From the NCBI RefSeq assembly GCF_000688395.1, contig NZ_JIAG01000004.1, positions 1 through 64,000 on the forward strand: a stretch of DNA of 64,000 nucleotides. The letters are read 5' to 3'. This document shows, piece after piece, positions 42,334 through 52,219 of the stretch. A program made the position numbers and the translations under genes. Position 1 is the first letter of the stretch; each line of letters opens with the position of its first letter. Below the pieces are notes generated by a model that was not told the DNA's origin, ran no database searches, and was given only the letters and a program-made list of their open reading frames with translations. The DNA comes from Haematomicrobium sanguinis DSM 21259 (GTDB lineage: Bacteria > Actinomycetota > Actinomycetes > Actinomycetales > Micrococcaceae).

Positions 42334-43382
42334 GACTTTCGGGCTTCCTTTACCAACAACCAGATCAAGTAAATGCCGCCGAGGCTCACGGTGATGACGC
42401 CAACGGGTACCTGGATCGGCGCAAACGCACGCTGCGCCAGGAGATCACAGGCCATGAGCAGGGTGGCGCCCATGGCTGCCGAAGGCAAGAGCGCGACGCT
42501 CGTGGTGCGCGCGACGCGTTTCATCAGCTGGGGTGCGCACAAGGCGACGAAAGCGATCGGCCCCACTGCGGCGGTGCAGACGGCGGTCAAACCCACGCCG
42601 ACAATCACGAGGAGGACGCGGGAGCGCTCCACGTTGACGCCAAGCGCGGCGGCGGCGTCATCCCCCATTTCCAACATCCGCAATTTTCCGGAAAGGACCA
42701 GCGCGAGGATCATGAACACCGCGATCGCGACCGCCGAGGGCAGCGTGTACCCCCAGGAGATGCCGTCCAGACTGCCGGCACCCCAGACTGCCGCGGCCAT
42801 GGCGGCTTCCAGTTCCGCGGTCACAATGATCCAGGTGTTCACCGAAGCGAGCATCGCCGAAATGGCTATGCCCACAATAATGAGACGGAAACCGTGCATG
42901 CCGCGCCGCCACGCAAAGACATACACCAAGAGTGCGGTCGCGAGTCCGCCGACAATCGCACCAAATGCAACCGCGTAGTAGCTCGCGTTGAAGACGATCA
43001 TGACCAGGAGCGCCCCGGTGTACGCGCCGGTATTGAAACCGATAATGTCCGGGGAACCGAGCGGGTTCTTGGTGAGCGACTGGAAGATGGCCCCGCTCAT
43101 GCCCAGCGCCGCACCAATCACGAGCGCGGCGAGAACCCGGGGCAGCCGCCACTCCAACACCACCAATTCCGCACCGGCTGGCCCTTGGCCCACAAAGGTT
43201 GCAGCGACCTCGCCGATACTGAGCTCGTAGTCGCCAACACCGAGTGCGACCATCCCCAGGAGGACACCGATCGCCAGCACCACCAGGCTCGTCACCATGG
43301 TGCGCACATGGAAAACCGCCGATATGCCGCGTGTGGTGAGGGACGTCGTCGTACGGGAGAAGGTGACCGGTGCGCTGCTCAT
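42330..43382 (-). CDS. Iron-siderophore ABC transporter permease (FepG-type)
   Basis: A 350-residue FecCD-family permease with about nine to ten helices. ATG 43382 overlaps the preceding permease stop by 4 nt; the frame is open upstream only because it shadows that gene. Typical segments: WRLPRVLAALVIGAALGMSGAIFQSLTKNPLGSPDIIGFNTGA (cited in part) and VGPIAFVALCAPQLMKRVAR, the coupling region for the ATPase. It forms a heterodimer with the gene upstream. Confidence 0.95.
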   Translation of the reverse strand: MSSAPVTFSRTTTSLTTRGISAVFHVRTMVTSLVVLAIGVLLGMVALGVGDYELSIGEVAATFVGQGPAGAELVVLEWRLPRVLAALVIGAALGMSGAIFQSLTKNPLGSPDIIGFNTGAYTGALLVMIVFNASYYAVAFGAIVGGLATALLVYVFAWRRGMHGFRLIIVGIAISAMLASVNTWIIVTAELEAAMAAAVWGAGSLDGISWGYTLPSAVAIAVFMILALVLSGKLRMLEMGDDAAAALGVNVERSRVLLVIVGVGLTAVCTAAVGPIAFVALCAPQLMKRVARTTSVALLPSAAMGATLLMACDLLAQRAFAPIQVPVGVITVSLGGIYLIWLLVKEARKS

Positions 43383-44440
43383 AGTCCGCTCACTTTTTTG
43401 CGGCGGACCAGGGCGATGAGCACGGGGGCGCCGACGAATGCGGTGACGATGCCGACCTGCAGTTCGCCGGGGGTGATGACGCGGCCGATGACGTCGGAGA
43501 GGAGCAGAAGCGCGGGCGCGAGGACGATGGAATAGGCGAAGATCCAACGCTGGTCGGGGCCGACAATCCAGCGGGCGACGTGCGGGATCATGAGGCCAAC
43601 GAAGCCGATCGGACCGGCGGCCGCGGTGGCGGCGCCGCACAGCAGGGTGACCGCAATGACGGTGAAGAGGCGGGTGCGGTTGACGTTGGTGCCGAGCGAG
43701 GTGGCGGTGTCATCGCCCAGGGCGATGGTGTTGAGCGAGCCGGAGACCGCGAAGGCGATGACGATGCCCACCGCGATGAAGGGCAGGATGACCCACGCCA
43801 TTTCCAGATCGCGGTTGGCCAGGCTGCCGGCGCCCCAAAAGCGCATCCGGTTGAACGCTTCCGGATTCAGCAGCGAGATCCCGGTGGAGACGCCTTGCAG
43901 GACGGCGCCGAGCGCAACTCCGGCGAGAGTCAGGCGGACCGGGTTGATGGGGCCGCGGCCGCCGGCGCCGATCAGGTAGACCGCGAAGGTGGCGATAATA
44001 GCGCCGGCGAACGCGAACCAGATGTAACCCATGATGGAGGTGACGCCGAAAAGTGCGACCCCGAGAACCACCGCGAAGGCGGCGCCCGCGTTGACGCCAA
44101 GAATGCCGGGATCGGCGAGCGGGTTGCGGGTGAGGGATTGGATGAGCGCTCCCGCGACGCCGAGTGCCGCGCCGACAATGAGCCCGACCACGGTGCGCGG
44201 CAGGCGGGATTCGCCGATAATGATGTCGGCCTCGGTGCCGGACGGGTTGAAGAGCCCGGAAAGGACTTCGTTGAAGGGGATGGGACGCGCGCCGACGCTG
44301 ATGCTCAAGACGGCCACCAGTGCGAGCGCTGCCAGGGCGATGACGAGTCCGAGAGTGCGCCAGGATCGGGACTTAATCGCGGCGCGTGGCGGCTTCGCGG
44401 TCAGTGCGGGCGCCTCGGTCTTGAGCGCGGTGGCGGACAT
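43379..44440 (-). CDS. Iron-siderophore ABC transporter permease (FepD-type)
   Basis: A 353-residue FecCD-family permease, first gene of the operon. Typical segments: SRLPRTVVGLIVGAALGVAGALIQSLTRNPLADPGILGVNAGA (cited in part), FWGAGSLANRDLEMAW and GPIGFVGLMIPHVARWIVG. A DtxR-type iron box lies 21 nt upstream of its ATG, so the operon should be derepressed by iron starvation. Confidence 0.95.
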   Translation of the reverse strand: MSATALKTEAPALTAKPPRAAIKSRSWRTLGLVIALAALALVAVLSISVGARPIPFNEVLSGLFNPSGTEADIIIGESRLPRTVVGLIVGAALGVAGALIQSLTRNPLADPGILGVNAGAAFAVVLGVALFGVTSIMGYIWFAFAGAIIATFAVYLIGAGGRGPINPVRLTLAGVALGAVLQGVSTGISLLNPEAFNRMRFWGAGSLANRDLEMAWVILPFIAVGIVIAFAVSGSLNTIALGDDTATSLGTNVNRTRLFTVIAVTLLCGAATAAAGPIGFVGLMIPHVARWIVGPDQRWIFAYSIVLAPALLLLSDVIGRVITPGELQVGIVTAFVGAPVLIALVRRKKVSGL

Positions 44441-44461
44441 GGGAACTCTCTTGGGGGAGCG

Positions 44462-44480
44462 TTAGGTTAGCCTTACCAAC
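44462..44480. promoter_or_regulatory. DtxR/IdeR-type iron box
   Basis: TTAGGTTAGCCTTACCAAC matches 16 of 19 positions of the DtxR consensus TTAGGTTAGCCTAACCTAA as I recall it. It lies directly upstream of the siderophore permease operon, where an iron-dependent repressor should bind. Confidence 0.85.
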
Positions 44481-44530
44481 ATATCAGCTTCGCGTGGTGC
44501 GCGCACTCTGTGTTTAGGTGCTCTTACCTG

Positions 44531-46519
44531 TTATGGTCCCGAGCGGGTGGAGCTAATCACCTGGATGAGTACGCGGAGCGCAAGCACGAAGGCAACGAAG
44601 AGCAGGCAGTAGCCAAAGAATGCGTAGAGGCGGACCGAGTCGGTAATCATGGGGCCCGAGTCCGCGGTCAACAACATGATGCCGCCAATGGAGGCGAATC
44701 CGGCCAGGACTACTGTCACGAGCTGTTGAAGCATGCCAACGAGGAAGGAACGGTCTTCGGGTGCAGTGAAGGCGCGGACGTTGAGCGCGAAATTACCGTT
44801 CTGCAGGTCATCGGTGATCCGGTCGAGCCGCCGTGGGAGGCGCTGCATCAGCGGGAGGAAGGTCATTGCGAATTCTTGCGCCGTGTCTTTGAGATCAAAG
44901 TTCTTGGTTTCTTCGCGAAGCCGCTCGCGCCCATATTCGCGGGCGAGCGTGACCATGTCTTGGCGCGGGTCGATCAAGACCAGTGCGCCCTCGAGGGAAG
45001 AGAGCGCCCGGAAGGCCGCGGCGACCGGGGCGGGGACGGCGAACCCGTGGCGCATGAGCAGGGTGAAGACCTGCCCGAACAGGGTGTTGGAGTCTGAGCC
45101 GCCGTACGTGTCGACGCGGGTGAGGAGCGCGCCGATTTCCTTTTCGAGGGCGCGTTCGTCCAGGTCGGTGGGGCGGCCGAGCAGGTCAATGAGGGCGTCG
45201 GTGGCGCGCAGCGAATCGCCGGCATCCACGGCGAAGAGGAGCATTCCCAGTGCATTGCGGCCGGGTTTATCGAGTCTGCCGATGGAGCCGAAGTCGAGGA
45301 GGCCAAGCCCGCCTGTCTCGGAGATGAGGATGTTGCCCGGGTGCAGGTCCGCGTGGAAGGTACCGGATTTGGTGATTTGGTCCATCACTGCGGAGAGCAA
45401 GTATTCGGCCTTGGCTGCCCGCGTCGCGGGGTCGAGGTTGGCTAGGGTGGTGCGCGCTTCGGAGAGCGGCACCCCGTCAAGTCGAGTCATGATCAGGACC
45501 CGGTGCCGCGTCCACTGCTGGAAAACATGCGGAATGGCGATCTCGGTTCCGGCCGAGGCTTGCTCCATCGCCCGGGCGTTCGAGGCCTCGACGCGATAAT
45601 CCAGTTCCTCGCGCAGGGACTCGCTAAAGCCCTCGGCGAGAGCGGTGAGCCCGATGCTTTTGCCCCACGCGGTCTTCTTTTCCAGCCAGCTGGACATGCG
45701 GGCAATGATGTCGAGGTCCACTTCCACCTGATTCAGCGCCCCGGGCCGCTGGACCTTGACGATGACGTCGGTGCCGTCGCGGAGGGTGGCTTCGTGGACT
45801 TGGCCAAGAGATGCGCTGGCGAGAGGTTGGCGGTTGATGGAGGTGAAGATCGCGTCCGTATCGCCAAGCTCCGCGGTCAGGACTTCCGATACGTTCTCCC
45901 ACGGCATGGGCGCGGCAGAAGTTTGCAGGAGGGAGAGTTCCTCTACAAAGTCTTGCGGCAGCAGGTCGGGGCGTGAGGCGAGGGTTTGGCCGAGTTTGAC
46001 GAAGGTGACCCCGGATTCCTCCAGCGCCATGCGCAAGCGTCTTGCGGTTTCGCGGTTTGGCGCGAGGTCCCGCTTGCCGCCGGCGCCCTGGCGCATGAAA
46101 CGAGCGAGCCCGTGACGAAGGAAACTCGCGGTCACCTGCCGGTAGCGCTTATTGCGGCGATGGCGAGAGCGCCACTCTTTGAGCCACAACCACGGCGGGG
46201 TGATGGAGCCGGTGGGGATGACCGCTTCGAGGACCACCAGGGAAGCAAAAGAAAGCGCGAACGCCCAAGCAATCGTGAGACCGGCGAACAGCAAGAGCAC
46301 CGGCATATCCACAAGCGGGCTGGCGTTCTGATCCACCAACCCGGCGGCCAATCCCACAAAGGTGAGCATTCCGCCGGAAACGTAGATGGAGACGATGCCG
46401 ACCAGCAGCGAGCGCGGCCAACCGACCGGAGCGTTCAGGATGCGCCGCCCCGCGATGGCAATGAGCCACGCCACGATGAGGCCCATGACAAAGGAGAGCA
46501 GCACAAACAGAAGATCCAC
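44531..46519 (-). CDS. ABC1/AarF/UbiB-family atypical protein kinase
   Basis: A 662-residue membrane protein. Three to four N-terminal helices (residues ~2-100) precede an ABC1 kinase domain with the KxGQ motif ([16 protein letters not shown]), [21 protein letters not shown] (ATP-site lysine), [24 protein letters not shown] (catalytic loop) and [11 protein letters not shown] (metal site). Two more helices close the C-terminus. Relatives support isoprenoid-quinone synthesis or lipid export, often as ATPases rather than kinases. GTG 46519 is chosen; the frame opens at TTG 46540. It lies 90 nt upstream of the iron operon on the same strand. Confidence 0.9.
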   Translation of the reverse strand: MDLLFVLLSFVMGLIVAWLIAIAGRRILNAPVGWPRSLLVGIVSIYVSGGMLTFVGLAAGLVDQNASPLVDMPVLLLFAGLTIAWAFALSFASLVVLEAVIPTGSITPPWLWLKEWRSRHRRNKRYRQVTASFLRHGLARFMRQGAGGKRDLAPNRETARRLRMALEESGVTFVKLGQTLASRPDLLPQDFVEELSLLQTSAAPMPWENVSEVLTAELGDTDAIFTSINRQPLASASLGQVHEATLRDGTDVIVKVQRPGALNQVEVDLDIIARMSSWLEKKTAWGKSIGLTALAEGFSESLREELDYRVEASNARAMEQASAGTEIAIPHVFQQWTRHRVLIMTRLDGVPLSEARTTLANLDPATRAAKAEYLLSAVMDQITKSGTFHADLHPGNILISETGGLGLLDFGSIGRLDKPGRNALGMLLFAVDAGDSLRATDALIDLLGRPTDLDERALEKEIGALLTRVDTYGGSDSNTLFGQVFTLLMRHGFAVPAPVAAAFRALSSLEGALVLIDPRQDMVTLAREYGRERLREETKNFDLKDTAQEFAMTFLPLMQRLPRRLDRITDDLQNGNFALNVRAFTAPEDRSFLVGMLQQLVTVVLAGFASIGGIMLLTADSGPMITDSVRLYAFFGYCLLFVAFVLALRVLIQVISSTRSGP

Positions 46520-46641
46520 GCTTCCAGCATAGAAGCGCAATCAAGGCCCATTCATGCAACTTTTGATGGATATTGGCAGCAATTCGCCAACAACCATGGA
46601 TTCCTCGCGGGCCAGCGCCGAACTTCGCCCCGTGCCCCGGC

Positions 46642-47439
46642 CTAGGAAATCTGCGAGTTCGGCGCGAACCGGCGATTGGCGAGCACCGGCAAGAAAGAGC
46701 GGACGTCCGCGATTTTTTGCCCGGTGACATCCACCGTGACAATCTCGCCAACCTCGTCATCCAAGAAATCCACCGGAATACCCAGCGGGTCCAAGATGGC
46801 AGAGTGACCGATCGTATGGCCGGAAGAGGTACCGGCGGCGGCAACCCACACCGTGTTCTCAATCGCCCGCGCCTTGAGCAAGGTCTCCCAGTGATCAATC
46901 TTATTTTCACCCTTGAACCACGCCGCCGGAACCGCCACCAAATCGGCACCGGAATCGGCGAGCGCCCGCGCCATCTCGGGGAAGCGCAGGTCATAACAGG
47001 TCATCAACCCGACTTTAAGGTCACCCACGGGAACCACGGTAGTGCCACCGTCCCCGGGACGGATCTTCGTCGATTCCTGATAACTGAAGGCGTCATAAAG
47101 GTGAAGCTTGCGGTAGGTACCCAGCGTATCGCCGTCGTTATTAATGGCCACCAGGGTGTTGAACGGGCGGTGATCGCCGCTCGGCTCATAGCCGCCCGCG
47201 ATGAGCGCCAGGCCATTCTTCCGCGCGATGTCGGCAAGCGCGCCCAAAAACCGCGCCCACCCGGACTCCACCGCGTCGGCAAGCTCGCCGGAGACCTTGC
47301 CGACGGTAAACATGGACTCTTCGGGCAGGATCAGCAGTTCGCTGGAGTCCGCCGCGGCACGCGCGGCCAGCTCCGCGATCATCCCCAGATTTTCTTCCAG
47401 GTCACCGGTAGGGCGGAACTGTCCGACGCTCACGCGCAT
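46642..47439 (-). CDS. Carbon-nitrogen hydrolase (nitrilase superfamily)
   Basis: A 265-residue amidase with the Glu-Lys-Cys triad: E40 (LPEESMF), K111 (YRKLHLYDAF) and C148 (TCYDLRFPE). The LHLYDAF...YQES and CYDLRFPE patterns are those of Nit-type deaminated-glutathione amidases and related omega-amidases; the exact substrate cannot be read from sequence. Its ATG lies 3 nt after the purA stop, so it is cotranscribed with purA. Confidence 0.9.
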   Translation of the reverse strand: MRVSVGQFRPTGDLEENLGMIAELAARAAADSSELLILPEESMFTVGKVSGELADAVESGWARFLGALADIARKNGLALIAGGYEPSGDHRPFNTLVAINNDGDTLGTYRKLHLYDAFSYQESTKIRPGDGGTTVVPVGDLKVGLMTCYDLRFPEMARALADSGADLVAVPAAWFKGENKIDHWETLLKARAIENTVWVAAAGTSSGHTIGHSAILDPLGIPVDFLDDEVGEIVTVDVTGQKIADVRSFLPVLANRRFAPNSQIS

Positions 47440-47442
47440 TGT

Positions 47443-48732
47443 TTACTCCTCGACGAGGTCATTGATGACGATCGTTTGGTCGCGGTCCGGGCCAACGCCG
47501 ATCGCGGAGAACCGGGTGCCGGACATTTTCTCCAAGGTAAGCACATAATCGCGCGCATTGGCAGGGAGATCGTCTAACGTTTTGGCCCCAGAAATGTCCT
47601 CGGTCCAGCCCGGAAGATACTCGAAGATCGGCTTCGCGTGGTGGAATTCGGTCTGGGTCATCGGCATTTCGTCGTGGCGGACGCCGTCCACGTCATAGGC
47701 GACGCACACCGGGATCTGCTCGATACCGGTCAAAACGTCCAACTTCGTCAGGAAGTAATCGGTGAACCCGTTGACCCTTGAGGAGTAGCGCGCCAACACC
47801 GCGTCATACCAGCCGCAACGGCGCGGGCGGCCCGTGTTCACGCCGAACTCGCCGCCGGTCTTTTGCAGGTACTCGCCCATCTCGTCGAAAAGCTCGGTCG
47901 GGAACGGGCCCGCGCCCACTCGCGTGGTGTACGCCTTGATGATGCCGACCACACGGGAAATGCGGGTCGGGCCCACGCCGGAGCCAACCACGGCACCGCC
48001 GGCGGTCGGGTTGGACGAGGTCACAAACGGGTAGGTCCCGTGGTCCACGTCCAAGAGCGTCGCTTGCCCGCCCTCCATGAGCACGAGCTTCCCGTCATCC
48101 AACGCCTCGTTGAGCAGCAGCGAATCATCGACCAACAGCGGAGCCAGCCGGTCGCGGAAACTCATAAAGTAGTCCACGATCTCATCCACCAGCACGGCGC
48201 GGCGGTTGTAGACCTTGACCAGAAGCTCGTTCTTTTGGTGCAGCGAGCCCTCGACCTTTTGCCGCAGGATCGACTCGTCCAGCACGTCCTGCGCGCGGAT
48301 CCCGAGGCGCGCCACCTTGTCCATGTACGCCGGGCCGATGCCGCGACCGGTGGTGCCGATCGCGCGCTTGCCCAGGAACCGCTCGGTGACTTTGTCCAGA
48401 ATCTGGTGGTACGGGGCCACCAGGTGCGCGTTCGCGGAGACCTTGAGTTTGCTAGTGTCGGCGCCGCGCGCATCCAGCGCGTCCTTCTCCTCGAAGAGCG
48501 CCTCCAGGTTCACCACGCACCCGTTGCCGATCACCGGAATCACGTTCGGGGACAGGATGCCCGCGGGAAGGAGCTTGAGCTCATACTTCTCGCCGCCGAC
48601 CACCACGGTGTGGCCCGCATTGTTGCCGCCGTTGGGCTTGACCACGTAATCCACGCGGCCGCCCAAGAGATCGGTGGCCTTACCTTTACCTTCGTCGCCC
48701 CACTGAGCGCCGACAATCACAATAGCTGGCAT
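47443..48732 (-). CDS. purA: Adenylosuccinate synthetase
   Basis: Converts IMP and aspartate to adenylosuccinate with GTP, the first committed step to AMP. The 429 residues are standard. It shows [18 protein letters not shown] (GTP/IMP loop), GGNNAGHTV (catalytic His), [11 protein letters not shown] and [20 protein letters not shown] precedes ATG 48732. It is followed at once by the nitrilase-family gene. Its promoter must lie in the 400-nt gap toward ltrA. Confidence 0.98.
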   Translation of the reverse strand: MPAIVIVGAQWGDEGKGKATDLLGGRVDYVVKPNGGNNAGHTVVVGGEKYELKLLPAGILSPNVIPVIGNGCVVNLEALFEEKDALDARGADTSKLKVSANAHLVAPYHQILDKVTERFLGKRAIGTTGRGIGPAYMDKVARLGIRAQDVLDESILRQKVEGSLHQKNELLVKVYNRRAVLVDEIVDYFMSFRDRLAPLLVDDSLLLNEALDDGKLVLMEGGQATLLDVDHGTYPFVTSSNPTAGGAVVGSGVGPTRISRVVGIIKAYTTRVGAGPFPTELFDEMGEYLQKTGGEFGVNTGRPRRCGWYDAVLARYSSRVNGFTDYFLTKLDVLTGIEQIPVCVAYDVDGVRHDEMPMTQTEFHHAKPIFEYLPGWTEDISGAKTLDDLPANARDYVLTLEKMSGTRFSAIGVGPDRDQTIVINDLVEE

Positions 48733-49135
48733 GGGATCCTCCCCCATCGCAAACGTATGCCCCGGACCTTCTGGCACCTGATCGCAATCACGGTGTAAGA
48801 GTGTTCGGGGCTCTTACTGTGTAAGTTTACCGGATCGACGGCCCACGCGCCCGGGCGAACCCGCCGCGTTCGCTCTTGGCGACCGGCTTCCAAGGCGAGG
48901 CGGCCGCGGGTGTCGGGGACGCGCCGTCGTGCTTCACATGCCGAAAAAGTTGGCGCAGATCGCTGAAGTTGTGCGGAATTCCGCACAACTTCGTTAATCT
49001 GCGCCTACGCGGGCGGGGACAAAGGCAGAAGTACGACGGCGTGTTCCCCACTTTTGCCCGCACCTCACCGCACGCGCGCCCTCCCCAGCGGGGGGATTGG
49101 CGGTTAGCATGAGTGCAACACCCAAGGGAGACACC
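48733..49135. other. Divergent purA/ltrA-like intergenic region
   Basis: About 400 nt without a supported gene. It holds the drifted copy of palindrome family B (48950-49007), the 15-mer TGAAGCACGACGGCG on the minus strand at 48922-48936 and, presumably, both promoters. TGTAAGTTTACC at about 48820-48831 is an AT-rich candidate for part of the purA promoter. No riboswitch is recognisable. Confidence 0.6.
48950..49007. repeat. Palindrome family B, drifted copy 3
   Basis: The left arm 48950-48978 (TTGGCGCAGATCGCTGAAGT...) and the right arm 48979-49007 meet at GGAATTCC with no loop. It shares GCAGAT, GAAGTTGT and CGGAATTCCG with the perfect copies at 33494 and 35881. Several mismatches lie between its arms, so this copy is decaying or ancestral. 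Confidence 0.75.
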
Positions 49136-50389
49136 GTGAATTCACTTTTACGCGCGCTGCCGCCAATGCGCCGCCGCGACCCGAACGAACCGCACCACAC
49201 CGCCACCACGCTCGAGCTATTTTTCGACCTGGTGTTTGTGGTGGCGGTGTCGATTGCGAGCAAGAACCTGCACAGTTTTGAGCAGGAGGGCACGTTTACC
49301 GTCGGCATCATGGGGTATCTCATGGTCTTTGCCGGGATTTGGTGGGCGTGGATGAATTTCACCTGGTTCGCCACTGCCTACGGCACCGATGACTGGGTTT
49401 ACCGGGTGCTCACGTTTGTGCAGATGGGCGGTGCGCTGACGTTTGCGGCCGGGATCGAGGGGATCGCGAACCCGACCGAGCCGAACTTCACGCTCGGGGT
49501 CACCGGGTACATCATCATGCGCGTCGCCATGATTCTGCAGTGGTTGCGCGCCGCGTTGAGCGACCCGGTGGGGCGCAAAACCGCGCTCGCTTATGCGTTC
49601 GGGGTCGCGGCGGTGCAGATCTACTGGGTACTGTTTCTCTTCTTCTGCCCGCGCGAATGGATCATTCCGCTGTTCTGGCTGGGCATGCTGTTTGAAATTT
49701 CGGTGCCGTTCTTGGCCGAGCGCATTAAACCGACCGAATGGCACCGCCACCACCTGACCGAGCGGTACGGGCTGTTCACGATCATTGTGCTCGGCGAGTC
49801 GATTCTGGCGTCCACGAACTCGGTCATTGAGGCCGGGCAGGACCCGGAAATTTTCGGCGACCTGGTGCTCCTGTCCATCACCGGCCTCACGATTGTGGCG
49901 TGCATGTGGTGGCTGTATTTCGCGTTGCCGCAGCAGGATCTGATCGGTGACTTGCGCACCTCGGTTCGCTGGGGTTACGGCCACTACTTTATTTTCGCCT
50001 CCGCCGCCGCGGTGTCCTCCGGTATCGAAATTGCGCTGAACTTTGAGACGCACACCACTGGGCTTGCGGCCGCGGCTGCTGCTGCGACACTGTGCGTGCC
50101 GGTCGCGGTGTTCGTGTTCTTTGTGTGGCTCTTGATTGTGCGGCCGCTGTGCTCCGGGCCGATCAACCTGGTTTTGCCGCTCGGTGCGCTGCTCATTGCG
50201 CTTGCGTCCTTCGCGCCGTATTCCTTGCAGGTCGCCGCGGTGCTCATGATTGTGCTGGTCATCATGGTGGCGCGCAAGGGCACTGCGATGGGCGCCGGGG
50301 CGGGTGCCGGGCAGGACGGCGAGAAGGGCGCGGGGCGGGGCGCCGGGCAGGGCGCCGGGAAGGGCGGCGAGCGCCCGAGCGCTACTTGA
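49136..50389 (+). CDS. LtrA-like (low temperature requirement A) membrane protein
   Basis: A 417-residue integral membrane protein of the LtrA family. GTG 49136 is chosen because AAGGGAG lies about 7 nt upstream; ATG 49109 is the alternative. The N-terminal ATTLELFFDLVFVVAVS is the family hallmark, followed by about ten helices and the LTERYGLFTIIVLGESIL segment. The function is unclear; Listeria LtrA is needed for growth in the cold. The C-terminus is an unusual Gly/Ala/Lys-rich repeat tail (GAGAGAGQDGEKGAGRGAGQ and on). The stop overlaps the convergent permease stop by 8 nt. Confidence 0.9.
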   Translation: MNSLLRALPPMRRRDPNEPHHTATTLELFFDLVFVVAVSIASKNLHSFEQEGTFTVGIMGYLMVFAGIWWAWMNFTWFATAYGTDDWVYRVLTFVQMGGALTFAAGIEGIANPTEPNFTLGVTGYIIMRVAMILQWLRAALSDPVGRKTALAYAFGVAAVQIYWVLFLFFCPREWIIPLFWLGMLFEISVPFLAERIKPTEWHRHHLTERYGLFTIIVLGESILASTNSVIEAGQDPEIFGDLVLLSITGLTIVACMWWLYFALPQQDLIGDLRTSVRWGYGHYFIFASAAAVSSGIEIALNFETHTTGLAAAAAAATLCVPVAVFVFFVWLLIVRPLCSGPINLVLPLGALLIALASFAPYSLQVAAVLMIVLVIMVARKGTAMGAGAGAGQDGEKGAGRGAGQGAGKGGERPSAT

Positions 50390-51275
50390 CCGCGCCGCGC
50401 AACACTCCGGCCAGGATCCAGCGCTGCGCAACAATATAGACGATCAGTGTGGGTGCCATCTGCATCAGGTAAGAGGCGAACGCCAGCGGATAGTTCTGGT
50501 TGAATTCGCCCTGGAAGAGCTGTTGAAGCACCGGCAGAGTTTGCATTGTCGGATCCGCGATGATCATTTGCGGCATGAGGAAGTCATTCCAGGCCGCAAG
50601 GAATGCGAAGATGCCGATCGTGGCGAGCATCGGCGAGAGCAAGGGAACGATGATGGAGGTGTAGATCTTCCAAATCGATGCACCGTCAATCAGTGCGGAC
50701 TCTTCCAGGGACGGCGGGATCGAGCGGAGGAAGGCGATCAGCAGGAGTGTGTTGAACGGGAGCCCCGCGAGAATATGCAAAATGGTGACGCCAATGGGGT
50801 TGTCCAGGCCCAGCAACCCGGTTTGCTTAGTGAGCGGCAGGATCACCACCACGAAGGGCACAAACATCGCCGAAAGCAGGTAGATGAACCCATACCGGAA
50901 GAACTTGTGATCCCAATTTCGCGAAACCGAGTAGGCCACCATGGAACTCAGCACCAGGCTGCCTAGGACGCTAAAGACCGTAATGAGCGCCGTAATGAGG
51001 ATGGCGCGGCCAAAGTTCACGGTTTCGGCGGCTTCGGCAAAGTTTGCCCAGCGCACCGGGTCCGGCGGCTCGAGCCCGGTTTGCCCCACAATTTGGGCCG
51101 GCTCCTTGAGAGCCATGGCGATGGTGAAGTAGAGCGGGATGAGGATGGTGAGGGTTCCGGCAATCAGCAGGGCCGTCAGCCACCAGTTGACCTTGTAGCC
51201 TTCGCGGCCGATCCGGCGGGGGCGGCGGGTGCTTGCGTCGCGGCTCGCAGCAGGGTTTGCGCTCACGCTGGACAT
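50382..51275 (-). CDS. Carbohydrate ABC transporter permease (MalG-type)
   Basis: A 297-residue inner-membrane permease with six helices and the EAA loop ESALIDGASIWKIYTSIIVPLLSPML (cited in part) that contacts the ATPase. ATG 51275 shares one base with the stop of the upstream permease (TAATG). With the next two genes it forms a CUT1 importer for an oligosaccharide or sugar. No ATPase gene is present, so a shared MsiK-type ATPase elsewhere is likely. Confidence 0.95.
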   Translation of the reverse strand: MSSVSANPAASRDASTRRPRRIGREGYKVNWWLTALLIAGTLTILIPLYFTIAMALKEPAQIVGQTGLEPPDPVRWANFAEAAETVNFGRAILITALITVFSVLGSLVLSSMVAYSVSRNWDHKFFRYGFIYLLSAMFVPFVVVILPLTKQTGLLGLDNPIGVTILHILAGLPFNTLLLIAFLRSIPPSLEESALIDGASIWKIYTSIIVPLLSPMLATIGIFAFLAAWNDFLMPQMIIADPTMQTLPVLQQLFQGEFNQNYPLAFASYLMQMAPTLIVYIVAQRWILAGVLRGAVK

Positions 51276-52219
51276 TACACATCTCCCCTACGTCGCATGG
51301 CTCGCAGTTGAATAATGGAGAAGCCAAGTGTCACCAGCAAGAAGATGAACGCGTTGGCCATCTGGTAGCCGTAGTAGCCTCCGCTGAACCCGGTAAAGAT
51401 GACCTGCGCCACCGATGTCGTTGCGCCGGCCGGGCCACCGTTCGTCATACCGACAACCTGGTCATACACACCGAGATTCGCTTTAAACCCCAGCACCAGG
51501 TTGATGGCGACAAATCCGAAGAGCAACGGCAAGGTGATGCCACGCAACTTTTGCCAGGCTGTGGCACCGTCAATGTCCGCCGCTTCATACACTTCGTCAT
51601 CGATGCTTTGCAGCCCCGCGATGTAAATAATGGTCGCGGCCGGAATGCCCGCCCACGCCGACACAATCACAATCGGGAACCAGGCCCAATTGGGGTCTGA
51701 GAGCATGCTGGAGGACCAGAACGTCCAGCCCCACTGGGCGAAAAGCCCCGGCAACGTGGTGGTGAAGAGGTAGTTGAAGACGTAGGCCACCACGATCATG
51801 GAGAGCACCATCGGGATGAAGTACATGGTGCGCAACGTGGTCTTGAATTTGATCTTGCCGTTCAACGCGATCGCCAGGGACATCGCGATCACATTGACGA
51901 TCACCGTGGTCGCGATGGCAAAACCAATGGTGAAAACGTACGCACGCAACACCACCGGGTCCACAAACACGCTCAGGAAGTTGGCGATGCCGACAAAGTC
52001 CCACACACCGTAACCCGGGTAGTTGGTGAAGGAGAACCAGAGGCCGATGATTGCCGGGGCGGTGAAAAATATAAAGAAGAACACCAGCGCCGGAACGAAC
52101 ATCCAGTAGAACGTGGGGTCGATCTTGCGCGATTTCCGCCTGTTCGGTTGCGCTGCCGGGATGGACCGCTCGGGCTCTCCGGATTCCGGGCGTCCTGGCT
52201 GTTGCACGATTTGAGTCAT
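51275..52219 (-). CDS. Carbohydrate ABC transporter permease (MalF-type)
   Basis: A 314-residue permease with six helices. WMFVPALVFFFIFFTAPAIIGLWFSFTNY (cited in part) is the first helix, and YEAADIDGATAWQKLRGITLPLL (cited in part) is the EAA coupling loop. ATG 52219 follows GGGAGCG and overlaps the binding-protein stop by 4 nt. It pairs with the MalG-type permease. Confidence 0.95.
   Translation of the reverse strand: MTQIVQQPGRPESGEPERSIPAAQPNRRKSRKIDPTFYWMFVPALVFFFIFFTAPAIIGLWFSFTNYPGYGVWDFVGIANFLSVFVDPVVLRAYVFTIGFAIATTVIVNVIAMSLAIALNGKIKFKTTLRTMYFIPMVLSMIVVAYVFNYLFTTTLPGLFAQWGWTFWSSSMLSDPNWAWFPIVIVSAWAGIPAATIIYIAGLQSIDDEVYEAADIDGATAWQKLRGITLPLLFGFVAINLVLGFKANLGVYDQVVGMTNGGPAGATTSVAQVIFTGFSGGYYGYQMANAFIFLLVTLGFSIIQLRAMRRRGDV

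Noticed and set aside
43383-43640. N-terminal extension of the FepG-type permease
   Set aside because: The Arg/His-rich sequence is an out-of-frame reading of the upstream FepD-type permease; the true start overlaps that stop.
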